Assembly: GCA_004764695.1 (NCBI GenBank)
Contig: SMSO01000032.1
Span: forward strand, 8,824,668 to 8,888,667
Length of the DNA stretch: 64,000 bases
Reading direction: 5' to 3'
Origin: Schizochytrium sp. TIO01
Taxonomy: Eukaryota; Sar; Bigyra; Thraustochytrida; Thraustochytriidae
Shown: piece after piece, positions 21,607 to 31,178 of the stretch
Position numbering within the stretch: the stretch's first letter is position 1
How the letters are laid out: each line of letters begins with the position of its first letter
Notes under the pieces: model-generated
Databases searched by the model: none
Seen by the model: the letters and a program-made list of their open reading frames with translations, nothing else
Told to the model about the DNA's origin: nothing
Made by a program: the position numbers and the translations under genes

Positions 21607-23715
21607 CTAACGGTGCGTGAAGGAACGAGATGCGGGATCATATACGAATGCAAGCCGACGGTCCCTACCACGGAGCTTGCGGTCCATCATTGAGGATCCC
21701 GAGGAAGTCGATGCTGTGTTTGCAGCCATGTCTTCTCCCTCATCCATATCTCCGGCTGTCGTAGATTTGGTTGCAGACGCAGATGATGCGGCAGACATTA
21801 CATCAAGACACATTTGCAACCTGCGTAGCTGATGCGATAAAAGCCGCAGTTGGTCTGCAGCCCGCAATTCGTCTGCGTGGTCATTGATTTCGGTCTGAAT
21901 AATTCGCAATGTAGAATTGGTTGTTGGCAAGAGTGTAAAGTGCGGAGCACGCTTCGGGTAGTCAACGAAAACTTGAACAATAGCTTCCACTTTGCCTTTT
22001 TCTGAAGTCTCAAGAATGCCGTGAAAACAGCGACGTCCAAAGCTTGCCCACGATGATGACCCTGGTCCATTGTTTGCATCTTGCCTTCGGTAGAAAATAG
22101 GTGCGCCACTAGCACGGTCAGCAAATGTGGATGCAATGAGATCATCTGCCTCTACATCCCCGATTTCCTCCCATTTAACAAGACGCGCGAGAGCATTGCT
22201 AGGAAAAAGTGACTCAGCTGATGGATGAACCGGAACCGGATGAGGACATTTTTTCAATGCATGCAACTGTTCGGAAAGTGCTTCCTGTGCACCTACTCGA
22301 TCAAGGATGCTCTGAATGATACTGCCCATGGATGGCTGTGCATTGTACTCGGGGCTTTCTGGAGGAAGTGTGTAATTTCCAGAGAGCCACTGAAGCCACT
22401 TGTAAGGGCGATCCGGGCGATCCTCGGCAAATACCTGTTTTGGACCTTGCGAGATAGTGCGATCCAACGTCGTACGTGGCAAGAACTGCCCGGTATCATT
22501 AGGGTAGATATTTGCCAAAAGTCCGCGCTGGTTAACTGCCTCCACTGTGGCAACGCCTAGGCCCTTGTAGTACTTGAACACAAGGGTAACATCGACACGG
22601 CGGTTAGGCGAAGCCAGCTTGGCCATAATAGAGAAACCAGAGTCTTGGTGAAAATCTTCCTTGCGCTGACGTTTGGATCCACTCGTAAGTACCGCTGTGT
22701 TAACATCATCGTGCGCCAGATCTGTATGATCACCGCCATTTATGGTAGAGTCGGCCCGACGTCGCTTATTCATTGCAGCTACCGCGGCTGCATGCGAGCT
22801 GTCAGTATTCTCCTCCGCATCCATCGCCATAGCATGCGATCCGGATACCGATATGGTCTTGCCGTTAGCCAGCTCCTCGGAAGCTGCCTTGCGTTTGGCC
22901 AAGGCAATAAGGTTTTCATCTTTACCAATGTCCAGGGTGACGCCTCCAAAACTATCCCCGTAGGCCTCAAGCTGGCAATATATCATATACAGGGGCTCTG
23001 GAAGCTGTTTGCAGAGATCATGGCGCGCGAGCCTGTCGATAATGCGTTCTCCAAAATGGTCTTCCACCGGCTTGGTTGCTTTTACGATATCCTGCATCTT
23101 GCGCGGAAGATCGTCAAGAAACGCCAGGCGGTCCGACGTGGTTTCCTTTGTGGTCTTGACATCTTCCCGAAGCTCCTTAAGCTTCGTCTGTAGGTCCCTT
23201 CTCAGCTGCAGTTCATGCGATAGCCTTGAGAGGTTAATCTGGTGTTGCTGCTCGCCGCTGTTCTCTTCGAGCGTTCTAATATCCTGCAGAAGAGCCTCGG
23301 GAGCCGATTTCTCAAATTCCTCCTTCGACACAAGATCAATCTTGGTAAACTCGCGCATCTCAAACTTGCGGCATCGCTCGATCTCGCGGCCCAAGTAAGC
23401 TTTCTCATACAGCAAGTTCTGCAGAGACAACTGACGCTCTTCTGTCGCTTTCTTAGCTGCGTCAAGGCTTTCCAAGAGCTCTGCCGCCGCACAGAAGACA
23501 TTGCGGCTTCGACTCTTCAGTTCCATCATCGCTACAGAACCCTTTGCATATAACCTTTTTTGAGAGCGCTCTGAGTCTTTTGCAGCGCCCGCATCGCCGT
23601 TATCATTCTTCGCCGCGGCCATGGATTGCGCGATGCCGCGTAGCTGCTCCGCGAGCCTTGAAGCGGACGCTGCCAGGTCCGAAGACGCCGAGCCCACACC
23701 GTCTGCGGAGCTCAT
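21607..23715 (-). CDS. THOC5: THO complex subunit 5
   Basis: The protein has 702 residues from the ATG at 23715; the frame itself opens at a TTG six bases earlier. THOC5 is a subunit of the nuclear THO/TREX complex that couples transcription to mRNA export. The N-terminal half is a long coiled coil (about 70-225) carrying the family blocks: NLLYEKAYLGREIERC, then 'LVSKEEF' with the acidic/Pro-rich continuation, a Gln/His-Gln-Leu segment, LxxRLSxELxxR, and FLDDLP...KATKPV before the hinge. The C-terminal half keeps LPEPLYMIYCQLEAY and a beta-rich VTLVFKYYKGLGVATVEA module as in FMIP/THOC5. Length matches animal THOC5 (about 680). It shares a 441-base divergent promoter with the kinesin gene. 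Confidence 0.85.
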   Translation of the reverse strand: MSSADGVGSASSDLAASASRLAEQLRGIAQSMAAAKNDNGDAGAAKDSERSQKRLYAKGSVAMMELKSRSRNVFCAAAELLESLDAAKKATEERQLSLQNLLYEKAYLGREIERCRKFEMREFTKIDLVSKEEFEKSAPEALLQDIRTLEENSGEQQHQINLSRLSHELQLRRDLQTKLKELREDVKTTKETTSDRLAFLDDLPRKMQDIVKATKPVEDHFGERIIDRLARHDLCKQLPEPLYMIYCQLEAYGDSFGGVTLDIGKDENLIALAKRKAASEELANGKTISVSGSHAMAMDAEENTDSSHAAAVAAMNKRRRADSTINGGDHTDLAHDDVNTAVLTSGSKRQRKEDFHQDSGFSIMAKLASPNRRVDVTLVFKYYKGLGVATVEAVNQRGLLANIYPNDTGQFLPRTTLDRTISQGPKQVFAEDRPDRPYKWLQWLSGNYTLPPESPEYNAQPSMGSIIQSILDRVGAQEALSEQLHALKKCPHPVPVHPSAESLFPSNALARLVKWEEIGDVEADDLIASTFADRASGAPIFYRRQDANNGPGSSSWASFGRRCFHGILETSEKGKVEAIVQVFVDYPKRAPHFTLLPTTNSTLRIIQTEINDHADELRAADQLRLLSHQLRRLQMCLDVMSAASSASATKSTTAGDMDEGEDMAANTASTSSGSSMMDRKLRGRDRRLAFVYDPASRSFTHR

Positions 23716-24156
23716 CGTCAAGTACAGCGCTAACCGACCTGCCTTAAGCCTGCGCGATAGAGATTTGTCGGCTCACTCAACTTCGTTCACTTCAATCATT
23801 TGAGCGATCGATTGATCATTCATTCACTTTCTTTACTTTTCATTCACCCATTTTGATCAATTGTTCAATCTTCGATGCTAGTGACTCAGATACAAAGATC
23901 CATAGGAATAACTTTAACATAGAACGTTCTTAAAACGTTCGAGGAACGGTACGTGGAGAGCGCTCGCTCATGGGATGTATTCGTTACAAGGGAGCAAACA
24001 CCAAATGAAGTTTGGAGTTTTGGGCGCCTTGACAGAAACTTGTTCGAGAGATAATTGATGAATTGAAAGCGCAAGCAAAACTTGATAGGTTCAAGTTATG
24101 AATCAAAAAAGGACCAGGCTGGAAAGACAGAGGTTGAAGAGCGAAAGCATGCCTGA
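23716..24156. promoter_or_regulatory. Divergent promoter region THOC5 / kinesin
   Basis: 441 bases between two divergent starts. It contains ATTCATTCACTTT-type runs (about 23816-23870) and no open frame of interest. It must carry both promoters; exact elements were not identified. Confidence 0.5.
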
Positions 24157-27100
24157 ATGGGTCTCTCTGCATCAACAGGGTACGCAGAACAGGAGGTTCT
24201 CGTGAAGGTGAAAGAGGAACTCGTGGAGGAGTTTGGAGATGATGATGGTGGCGGTGATCTGGAGGTGCGAGATAAAGGTGGTAATTCTATGGGTGGAATT
24301 GAGGAGACAAACGCGGTTAAGCGAAGGGCGTCCAGTAAAATATATGTAAACGACGAGCAAGATGCTATGAGGAAAGTAAGCAGTGGGTCCAGAACCAGTA
24401 GCCACAAGCAGGAAGAACACCCTGCGCTACGTAAAGGATCCAGCGTTCGGCGAAGTGTGATTATTGTAGAAAAGCCTGATGATGGATACGGCATCAGCGA
24501 TGATGAAGAACTAGAGCAAAGTGAAATGTCCAGCGTGAGAGAGAACATTTACAATTCCTTCGATGAAAATGAGGATGGGGACAGTGAGAGTTTACAGCTC
24601 TTATCAAGAGGAAATGGGGCTAGAGGTAAAGAGGAGCAACTAGAGCATGACGCTATATTTCTGGCCGAGCAGAGCAAAGACTTTCGCGAGAGAGATCCGT
24701 CTGTCTTTGTTCTTCTGGACCATCTAAACGTTCGACCACAAAAACAAGCAACTGCTTTGCAAGTCATTCTCCAAGTACTTCCTTATTGCGGAGCTCTGCA
24801 TAGCTACTACCCTCGCATTGACCACTTTGTGATGCGAATATTACATGAGGCATCCTCAGATGTTCTTGACAGCGTCAAATCTTGGCGAGATCACGTAGGC
24901 AATGATTTACTACTTCGTGCTTGCTTGTCGCAGTCACTTGTTCTTGCTACCTTTCTTGTAGAAAATATTCACCTGGACCCTGATGTATTTCGAACAGGGA
25001 CACATGAAACCCCCCTACATGTTGCTACCCGGAACAGAATGTTCCGCATGACGGAAATGCTTCTTCGACTTGGAGCTTTCCACTCCCCAGCAGACCATCG
25101 AGAGCGGACTCCTTTACATTATGCAGCTGCTGCTGGCGATGCTACTACGATTGCACTTTTGTTGCTATATGGTGCAAATCCGAGGCGACAAGATGAGTCT
25201 GGAAAGACCCCCATCGACTATGCTCTGATGCGGGAAGATGCAGAAGACTGCATCTCACTATTGCACACTCACTCTCACTGGGTAGCATATCAAGATCGTC
25301 GTTCCGGGCGAACATTTTATGAGAACAGCGTTACCCATGAAAGCACATTTGAACGTCCACTCAATGTAAACAAAGACATGGCAACGGTTGTCCACGAAGC
25401 AACAAAAAACTTCGCTGCAATTGCGCAAGCTGCTGGAAACAGGGGGATGGAAACCGGTCCTAGAGACGATAATCAGATTGAAAGTAATTCAGAGAAAGGG
25501 AACGAAGATCAAACCGAAGCTCAAGCTTCTGTGCAGGTTGACACGGAGGTTATGAGTGGAATTCAAAAATTATATTCAAGTGGGAAAGAAACCATGCGTC
25601 GTTTGTTGCTGGAGTCAAGTGGAAAATTGCGTCATGCTGAGTTAATGACAAGAATGAAGACTTGGCGTGATTTGGCGTGGCGTGAAGGAATTCGCAAAGC
25701 CTCCCAACGTCGGCATATTCGCTCTCTGCAGGCTGTACGAGAATATCAAGACCGTGTTAAACGAGGGGAAGCAAAGGTAATGAATGACGAAGAAATTGCA
25801 ACTCTGCGAGCAGAGCTTTCTGCTGTGGTGAATGATCAAAAGATAAAGCATGAGGAAATGGAAGCATTGCGCGCTCGATTACAGAGGGAGTGCAGTGCTC
25901 GAGAAAAAATGGCTGCAGCTCTAAAAGAAGCTCAAGTACAAGTGGAAGCTGCACAGGCTGAACGCTCTGTGGCCATGAAACAGTCTGCCGATGCTCACCA
26001 GCTTGCTACCCGCCTTGAGCGCCTCGAACAAGATCTATCTGTTCAAGCAGCAGAGAATGAACGCTTAAAAATGGATGTGTTGACAGAAAGAGAGCTACGC
26101 CGAAAGACTCACAACAAACACATGGATCTTCTGGGTGCAATCCGGGTGTTTTGTCGCATTCGTCCGTTGAATCAGCGTGAACTGTCTATACTAGAACAAC
26201 AAAAGCAGCCAAGCCCATGTGTTTTGCCTGCGAACCAGCATATAGCCGGAGGAGATCCCGATACATGTGTCATCCCTTCAAAGAGTAAAGAATTTCGTTG
26301 TGATGCATGTCTTGGTGCGCAATCAACTCAGCAGCAAGTCTTCGCCGAAGTTGAGCCGTTGGTGCAGTCTTGTATTGATGGTTTTAATGTTTGTATTTTC
26401 GCATATGGTCAAACTGGATCTGGCAAGTCATTTACCATGTTTGGTCCGCCTGATGGAAATTTAGATCTTCAAGGGATTGCTCCGCGCTCAGTAAGGTCTC
26501 TATTTTCTCTGCTTCAACAGCCTCCAAACATTCACCAAAACGCAAAGGTAACGTGTTACGGCGTAGAGTTGTATAACAACCAACTTCGTGATCTCTTGAC
26601 TGAAAATCCAGCGGAAAGCTCAGAGTCATTGAAGGTACGGAAAGATAGATCAGGAATGGTTTATATTGAAGGTGTGAATGTCGAGTCTGTAAACGATGCT
26701 GATAAAGCGTTAGAGTTAATGCATATGATGCAAAGTAAGCGAGTTGTGTCTGCGACTAAGATGAATGCAGAAAGCTCCCGCTCGCACTTTATCTACTGCT
26801 TGCTAATTGAAATGGCTAGTAGAGAGCTTAAAGCAACAGTCAAAGGCCGCTTGACACTAGTTGATCTTGCTGGTTCAGAAAAAGTGGATCAATCTGGAGT
26901 CACTGGCCAGGGCTTGAAAGAGGCAGTTGCCATTAATCAGTCTTTGACAGCCTTAGGAGATGTCATCCAAGCGCTAACGTCAAAAGCAAAGTTCATCCCG
27001 TATCGAAACAATTTGTTGACGCAACTGATGCAAGATTCCATCGGTGGCAATGCAAAAACGTTGATGTTCATTAACGTCTCACCCGCCGTGACTGCAATAC

Positions 27101-27252
27101 CAGAGACCATCAACAGTTTACAATATGGGACAAGGGTAAAACAGATTCGAAATCAAACATCAAAGAATCTCGAAACGGAGGAGATCAAGGCACTACGCCT
27201 ACAATTGCAAGAACTTCAGAAAAAGTTGGAAAAAAGAGATTCTGAAAAATAA
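24157..27252 (+). CDS. Kinesin-14-type motor with ankyrin repeats and WW-like domain
   Basis: The protein has 1031 residues. The C-terminal motor (about 660-1000) has all ATPase motifs: P-loop GQTGSGKS (751-758), switch I NAESSRSH (about 870-877) and switch II LVDLAGSEK (901-909). The motor sits at the C-terminus directly after a coiled coil (about 540-655). The entry LLGAIRVFCRIRPL is the kinesin-14 neck signature, so minus-end-directed movement on microtubules is expected. Upstream are ankyrin-type repeats (about 280-370, with TPLHVA and TPLHYAA), then a WW-like module (374-401: W-x-A-Y, GRTFYEN, final P) whose second Trp is Phe. The start MGLSAS fits an N-myristoylation consensus (Gly2, Ser6). 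A membrane- or scaffold-tethered cargo role is inferred. Confidence 0.9.
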   Translation: MGLSASTGYAEQEVLVKVKEELVEEFGDDDGGGDLEVRDKGGNSMGGIEETNAVKRRASSKIYVNDEQDAMRKVSSGSRTSSHKQEEHPALRKGSSVRRSVIIVEKPDDGYGISDDEELEQSEMSSVRENIYNSFDENEDGDSESLQLLSRGNGARGKEEQLEHDAIFLAEQSKDFRERDPSVFVLLDHLNVRPQKQATALQVILQVLPYCGALHSYYPRIDHFVMRILHEASSDVLDSVKSWRDHVGNDLLLRACLSQSLVLATFLVENIHLDPDVFRTGTHETPLHVATRNRMFRMTEMLLRLGAFHSPADHRERTPLHYAAAAGDATTIALLLLYGANPRRQDESGKTPIDYALMREDAEDCISLLHTHSHWVAYQDRRSGRTFYENSVTHESTFERPLNVNKDMATVVHEATKNFAAIAQAAGNRGMETGPRDDNQIESNSEKGNEDQTEAQASVQVDTEVMSGIQKLYSSGKETMRRLLLESSGKLRHAELMTRMKTWRDLAWREGIRKASQRRHIRSLQAVREYQDRVKRGEAKVMNDEEIATLRAELSAVVNDQKIKHEEMEALRARLQRECSAREKMAAALKEAQVQVEAAQAERSVAMKQSADAHQLATRLERLEQDLSVQAAENERLKMDVLTERELRRKTHNKHMDLLGAIRVFCRIRPLNQRELSILEQQKQPSPCVLPANQHIAGGDPDTCVIPSKSKEFRCDACLGAQSTQQQVFAEVEPLVQSCIDGFNVCIFAYGQTGSGKSFTMFGPPDGNLDLQGIAPRSVRSLFSLLQQPPNIHQNAKVTCYGVELYNNQLRDLLTENPAESSESLKVRKDRSGMVYIEGVNVESVNDADKALELMHMMQSKRVVSATKMNAESSRSHFIYCLLIEMASRELKATVKGRLTLVDLAGSEKVDQSGVTGQGLKEAVAINQSLTALGDVIQALTSKAKFIPYRNNLLTQLMQDSIGGNAKTLMFINVSPAVTAIPETINSLQYGTRVKQIRNQTSKNLETEEIKALRLQLQELQKKLEKRDSEK

Positions 27253-27564
27253 TGTTTGAAGTTTTTTTGTTTTTTCTTTTTGAAATTAAATTGGCTACCC
27301 GAGATGACTTGCGACACCGTTGAAATGCACTGCGTAGGACTGCCTCTTTCGTTTCTTGAAAGCTGGATGATAGGAAGACACATCAACCTTATCCTTGTTT
27401 TCCTCATATAAAACTAGAGTATTTCTTTATAGGAGAGTAAATGTAGCTTCAAAAGGGCATTGGCATAATCATTGTTGCAATTTTGTCCAAATTGTGTTTG
27501 CGGAAGAAAAAACAGTGAGCGCACCAAATTAATATTAAATATATATAGAGGAGGGCACATTTAT
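27253..27564. other. Convergent intergenic region (kinesin / YTH protein)
   Basis: 312 bases of AT-rich shared 3' flank, with a T-rich stretch just after the kinesin stop and an ATATATA patch near 27540. Nothing else recognised. Confidence 0.6.
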
Positions 27565-30252
27565 CTAATATTCACGAGCACGACCTGGAGATCTGTTCCT
27601 TCGGCGAGGAGGACCTCGACGATCACCCATGTCATCACGATCACGATACCTGGAAGGAGGGGGGGCACGACCGCCGGTCGAGCCAAAATCTGAGTTACGA
27701 TCAGGGCCGGGACCAACATTACCACCACGTCGCCGGCGATTGTCTTCGTCAAAACGGGAAGAAGGCGTTGGCGAGGGGGTGTTTCCTCTTCGATCATTAA
27801 AGTCACGGGTTGGGTCGCGGTCCCGCCCGCCCCTCTGCGTAGGGGGTCCTCTCCTACCACGGTCATTTCCGCCCATTCCACCACCACGTCCATTTCCTCC
27901 TCGAAATCCTCGATCATTTCCGCCACGATCGCTGCCGGCAATGCTAGAACCATCTCGGTCGCGGGGTCCGCCGCGACCTGGGCCGCGTTCCTGGTCCTCG
28001 AAGCGGTCAATAATTTGTTTGGCCATATCAGTGACAAGGCTAACAGCCCTGTCAACATTTTCCATATTATCAGAGTACACGAGCACTTCGAAGGGACCAA
28101 CAATGTTGCCTTGGTTCTGATTACTTGGCGCTCCTAGAGATTTGACAATACAGCGAACGCCACAGTCCTGAATGCGTTGGATATTACTGCCACCCCTACC
28201 AATAATGCGATGTGCTGCTTTAAAATGTTGCGGAAATGGAATATTAACCGCTACGGACTGGCCGACCTCGTTGTTCCGGGAGGTAGGTAGTTCGTTAATG
28301 GTAATTCCATGAGGATAGCTTGCCGCAACCTCCACATTCTCTGGAGGAGCTGCTGCTGGTGCACCAGCAGCGCGGGTGAACAAGTTGGCAAGCTGCTGCA
28401 TCTTTCTCGGCTCGATTGGAACAAATGACGAAGCCATCCCGCCCTCGGTATTCAAGACCGTGGCGGGAACTTGGCGAACATTAAGCGGGGGACCATCCAT
28501 GACACGGCGCATACGAACTTGTATGGGAAGTGCGGACTCACTATCGTCATCATGGCTAACAAAAAGAGTAGGCTCAATCATTTCCTCGGCTGGTCCAAGC
28601 GCCTCAAAGACTCCAATAAGCTTGCCTGCAGCAATGTCAAAGAGAACAAGAGGCGTGCCAGGCTGAATGACTGCCATATCTGACTTGCGAGAATAGCTTC
28701 CAGCCATGACTTTAGAGCGAACCATATCAGCACAAAATGATTCTCGATCACAGCCAATCACAAAGCCAGGACGTTTAACGTGGATAGATCCTGGAGCCAC
28801 AGGGACACCACCAGGACCCAGAACTTGGGCTTCGCCTCCAGTATTGGTTGAGGTACCAGGTCCGCTGGATTCTCTTCCGCCACGCTGGGCTGTTGTGTGA
28901 TGGTAGTTCGGGTTCTCGCGCTCAAATTTGGCCCATTGTTCGATGTGCTCATCAATCGCATCATACAGTGATGGATCCGGGCCCTCCATGTGTACGGATA
29001 ATTTGACGTCACCAATTTGCGAAGCATTCACGTCAATTCTAGGTTGTCTATACATCATCACCAAGAGAGCATGACCTTCTTCAACAGGAAGCTCTGTGCA
29101 CTCGTATGCCATGGCAACTGGCAAATCTGCCTTAACATCTGGTTCAGGGATACGAAGAAAGGCAGTAGCAATGAAATCAAGTGAGCACATGTAAACCCAC
29201 TGAACACTAAACATAAAGGCGTGTCCTTTAGCTTCAGGGGGTAAGTCAACAAACGGCAAGTTAAGATCTGCCTGCACGTGGCTAGTCATTATTGCACAGC
29301 CCGTGAACTGGGAGCAGTCGTTGGTAGCAAAGATGATGTATACTTCAGGACGAGTGTCATATAGATGATTGAGCTTGTTTACAAAGCAAGGAAGCACAGA
29401 CCAGGCGCGATACTTAAGTGATGCGGCAAGATGATCCATTGAAGTAGTGCGCACAATTACGTAGGCTGGTTTTCCACGACTACCGTTTGCCTGAAAAATT
29501 TCCCGATCGGGAGTATCGAGGTCATTGCCCAGATCATCAAGAGGATGTATCATCACATTTGACTGACGAGCTTCAGTTTGAAAATTTTCAATAATATCGT
29601 CTAGAGGAGTCTTTGGAGGTGTAGCCTTCTCATTCGCCTCATTTTCACCGCCACGCTGGCGCAACTCTTGCACACCATGAGCAAAATGGCAACGCTGGCC
29701 AAATGGACAATCTCCAGTTTGCTTCCAATGTTTACAAATAGAAACCTTATAGTTTTCGTTGTGTTGAACAATTGTTTTCTTTTCAATACCATCCTCTGTC
29801 GAAGTAATTTCGGTTACAGTCATCTTGTTGTCACCAATCTCATCCCATGGCACAACTTCAGGAAGCTCCTCAGGCGCCCTGCGTACATGCCGGAAATGAC
29901 AAGTCTGACCCTTTCGGCAGAATCCGATTTTGTAGAAAAGGCATTCCACACGGTCCTCCTCCTTGGTGTGCTTGAAGATGCAATCCGGCACTTGACACTT
30001 CTCACCCCAGCGACACTCAGGCATACGTGAAGGGTTTAACTCATGTAGGTATTCGCAATCCTCCATTTTCATACATAGATCTTTTACCCAGTGCCTGCAC
30101 ACAACAGTTTTATACCTCTGCTCACGAGACTTTACAACCTGTTCGCTCTTCCCGGCCTTGCTCTGTACGGCTTTTGCTGTATCCAGCTCAAAGTCAAAGA
30201 GCATACGATGATCTGCGCCATCGCGCTGGAAATCTGCTTTGAGCACCACCAT
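27565..30252 (-). CDS. CPSF30-like zinc finger protein with YTH, DCD-like, KH and RGG domains
   Basis: The protein has 895 residues from the first ATG; a TTG 15 bases upstream opens the frame. Domains in order: four CCCH zinc fingers (about 52-192). The first three follow the CPSF30 pattern (C-x7-C-x5-C-x3-H, C-x5-C-x4-C-x3-H, C-x7-C-x5-C-x3-H) and end FRHVRR as in CPSF30; the fourth is C-x8-C-x5-C-x3-H. A YTH domain (about 262-400) keeps AWSVLP with the first cage Trp. A DCD-like module (about 494-600) has GFVIGC, PGTPLVLFD and LIGVFEA. A KH domain (about 668-745) has GxxG as GRGG. An RGG/Arg-rich tail follows (755-895). Plant and apicomplexan CPSF30-YTH proteins read m6A in poly(A) site choice. 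The DCD and KH additions are unusual. It probably acts in nuclear mRNA 3' processing. Confidence 0.85.
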   Translation of the reverse strand: MVVLKADFQRDGADHRMLFDFELDTAKAVQSKAGKSEQVVKSREQRYKTVVCRHWVKDLCMKMEDCEYLHELNPSRMPECRWGEKCQVPDCIFKHTKEEDRVECLFYKIGFCRKGQTCHFRHVRRAPEELPEVVPWDEIGDNKMTVTEITSTEDGIEKKTIVQHNENYKVSICKHWKQTGDCPFGQRCHFAHGVQELRQRGGENEANEKATPPKTPLDDIIENFQTEARQSNVMIHPLDDLGNDLDTPDREIFQANGSRGKPAYVIVRTTSMDHLAASLKYRAWSVLPCFVNKLNHLYDTRPEVYIIFATNDCSQFTGCAIMTSHVQADLNLPFVDLPPEAKGHAFMFSVQWVYMCSLDFIATAFLRIPEPDVKADLPVAMAYECTELPVEEGHALLVMMYRQPRIDVNASQIGDVKLSVHMEGPDPSLYDAIDEHIEQWAKFERENPNYHHTTAQRGGRESSGPGTSTNTGGEAQVLGPGGVPVAPGSIHVKRPGFVIGCDRESFCADMVRSKVMAGSYSRKSDMAVIQPGTPLVLFDIAAGKLIGVFEALGPAEEMIEPTLFVSHDDDSESALPIQVRMRRVMDGPPLNVRQVPATVLNTEGGMASSFVPIEPRKMQQLANLFTRAAGAPAAAPPENVEVAASYPHGITINELPTSRNNEVGQSVAVNIPFPQHFKAAHRIIGRGGSNIQRIQDCGVRCIVKSLGAPSNQNQGNIVGPFEVLVYSDNMENVDRAVSLVTDMAKQIIDRFEDQERGPGRGGPRDRDGSSIAGSDRGGNDRGFRGGNGRGGGMGGNDRGRRGPPTQRGGRDRDPTRDFNDRRGNTPSPTPSSRFDEDNRRRRGGNVGPGPDRNSDFGSTGGRAPPPSRYRDRDDMGDRRGPPRRRNRSPGRAREY

Positions 30253-31178
30253 CCTGCAAACGATCAAAGTAGTGAACCGCTCGAGCTAGTGCTAATCACA
30301 CAAAAATCGCACAAGAAGCTGAGTATTGAGGTTTGGTACGAAAGTTTCTGTCCAAAGTGATATCGGGGTTGTTCTCTTTTCCAAAACAAAATATGCCTCA
30401 CAAGATGTTGGAGTGAAAAACCTCCGTTGAGAATACGTGACACCTCTAGTCAATATTAGATCACCCAGAGTCCAATATCACCCGGAGAAGCAAGTGTACT
30501 TCAAGTCAATCGGCTTCAAAGAGTATTTCACACAGGAGACAAGGCAAAAGGCAGCGAACAAGCTGCTGCAGAGGCCCTCAGTGGTGCATTGATACAGTTG
30601 CAATTCTTCAGCTCACCAGGCGGCAACGCAGTGAGTTCGATGCGGAGTTAAAGGATGAAGATGTGGTAACGCCAACGCCGCAGGGCGACCACGGCCACGT
30701 CGAGCAGGGTTGAACGATATTTGATGGATACGAGTCTGCGCGACTGGCGAGAAACTGAGGTAGAACATTAAGAACTTATGGAACATTAGGGAAACTCTTA
30801 TTTGCGATGATGCGATGAAAAATATGCAGCAAATGCTTTCGATAAACTTTTTTGAAGCCGTAAATGGGTATAATATTGGGATCTATGAGTCTGTCGGGAA
30901 GGGGTTAGCTTGCGAGGTTCGAAGTGTTGATACGAAGGGCGCCTGGTACAAATATTTTCTGAGTATGGATGATCGTAGCGAATCTGTGGGTTGCCAAGTT
31001 CTTGCTGATCAGAGGCTACTCCTATCAATTTCCTTTCCCTATGTACATATGTGAGTCAGAGCAAATCATTCATAGCTAGACTGAAATTTGTGAAAAAAGA
31101 ACTTAAATAGTTTAACTTCTACCTTGCGTATTTGTACAAGTCGCGTATCCATCGCAGTATGGATCTATAACATGATGT
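30253..31178. other. Intergenic region between two minus-strand genes
   Basis: About 0.9 kb. It holds the promoter of the YTH-protein gene and the 3' flank of the unrecognised gene. A strong acceptor-like sequence on the minus strand (pyrimidine run then TTTCAG, ending at 31081) follows the stop of the upstream gene. I could not join it to an open exon. A 79-codon plus-strand frame (30815-31054) has no recognisable features. Confidence 0.5.

Noticed and set aside
27629-28120. Ser/Pro/Arg-rich plus-strand frame of 163 codons
   Set aside because: Antisense shadow of the RGG tail of the YTH-protein gene.
30815-31054. 79-codon plus-strand frame
   Set aside because: Short, no recognisable motif, and placed between two minus-strand genes.
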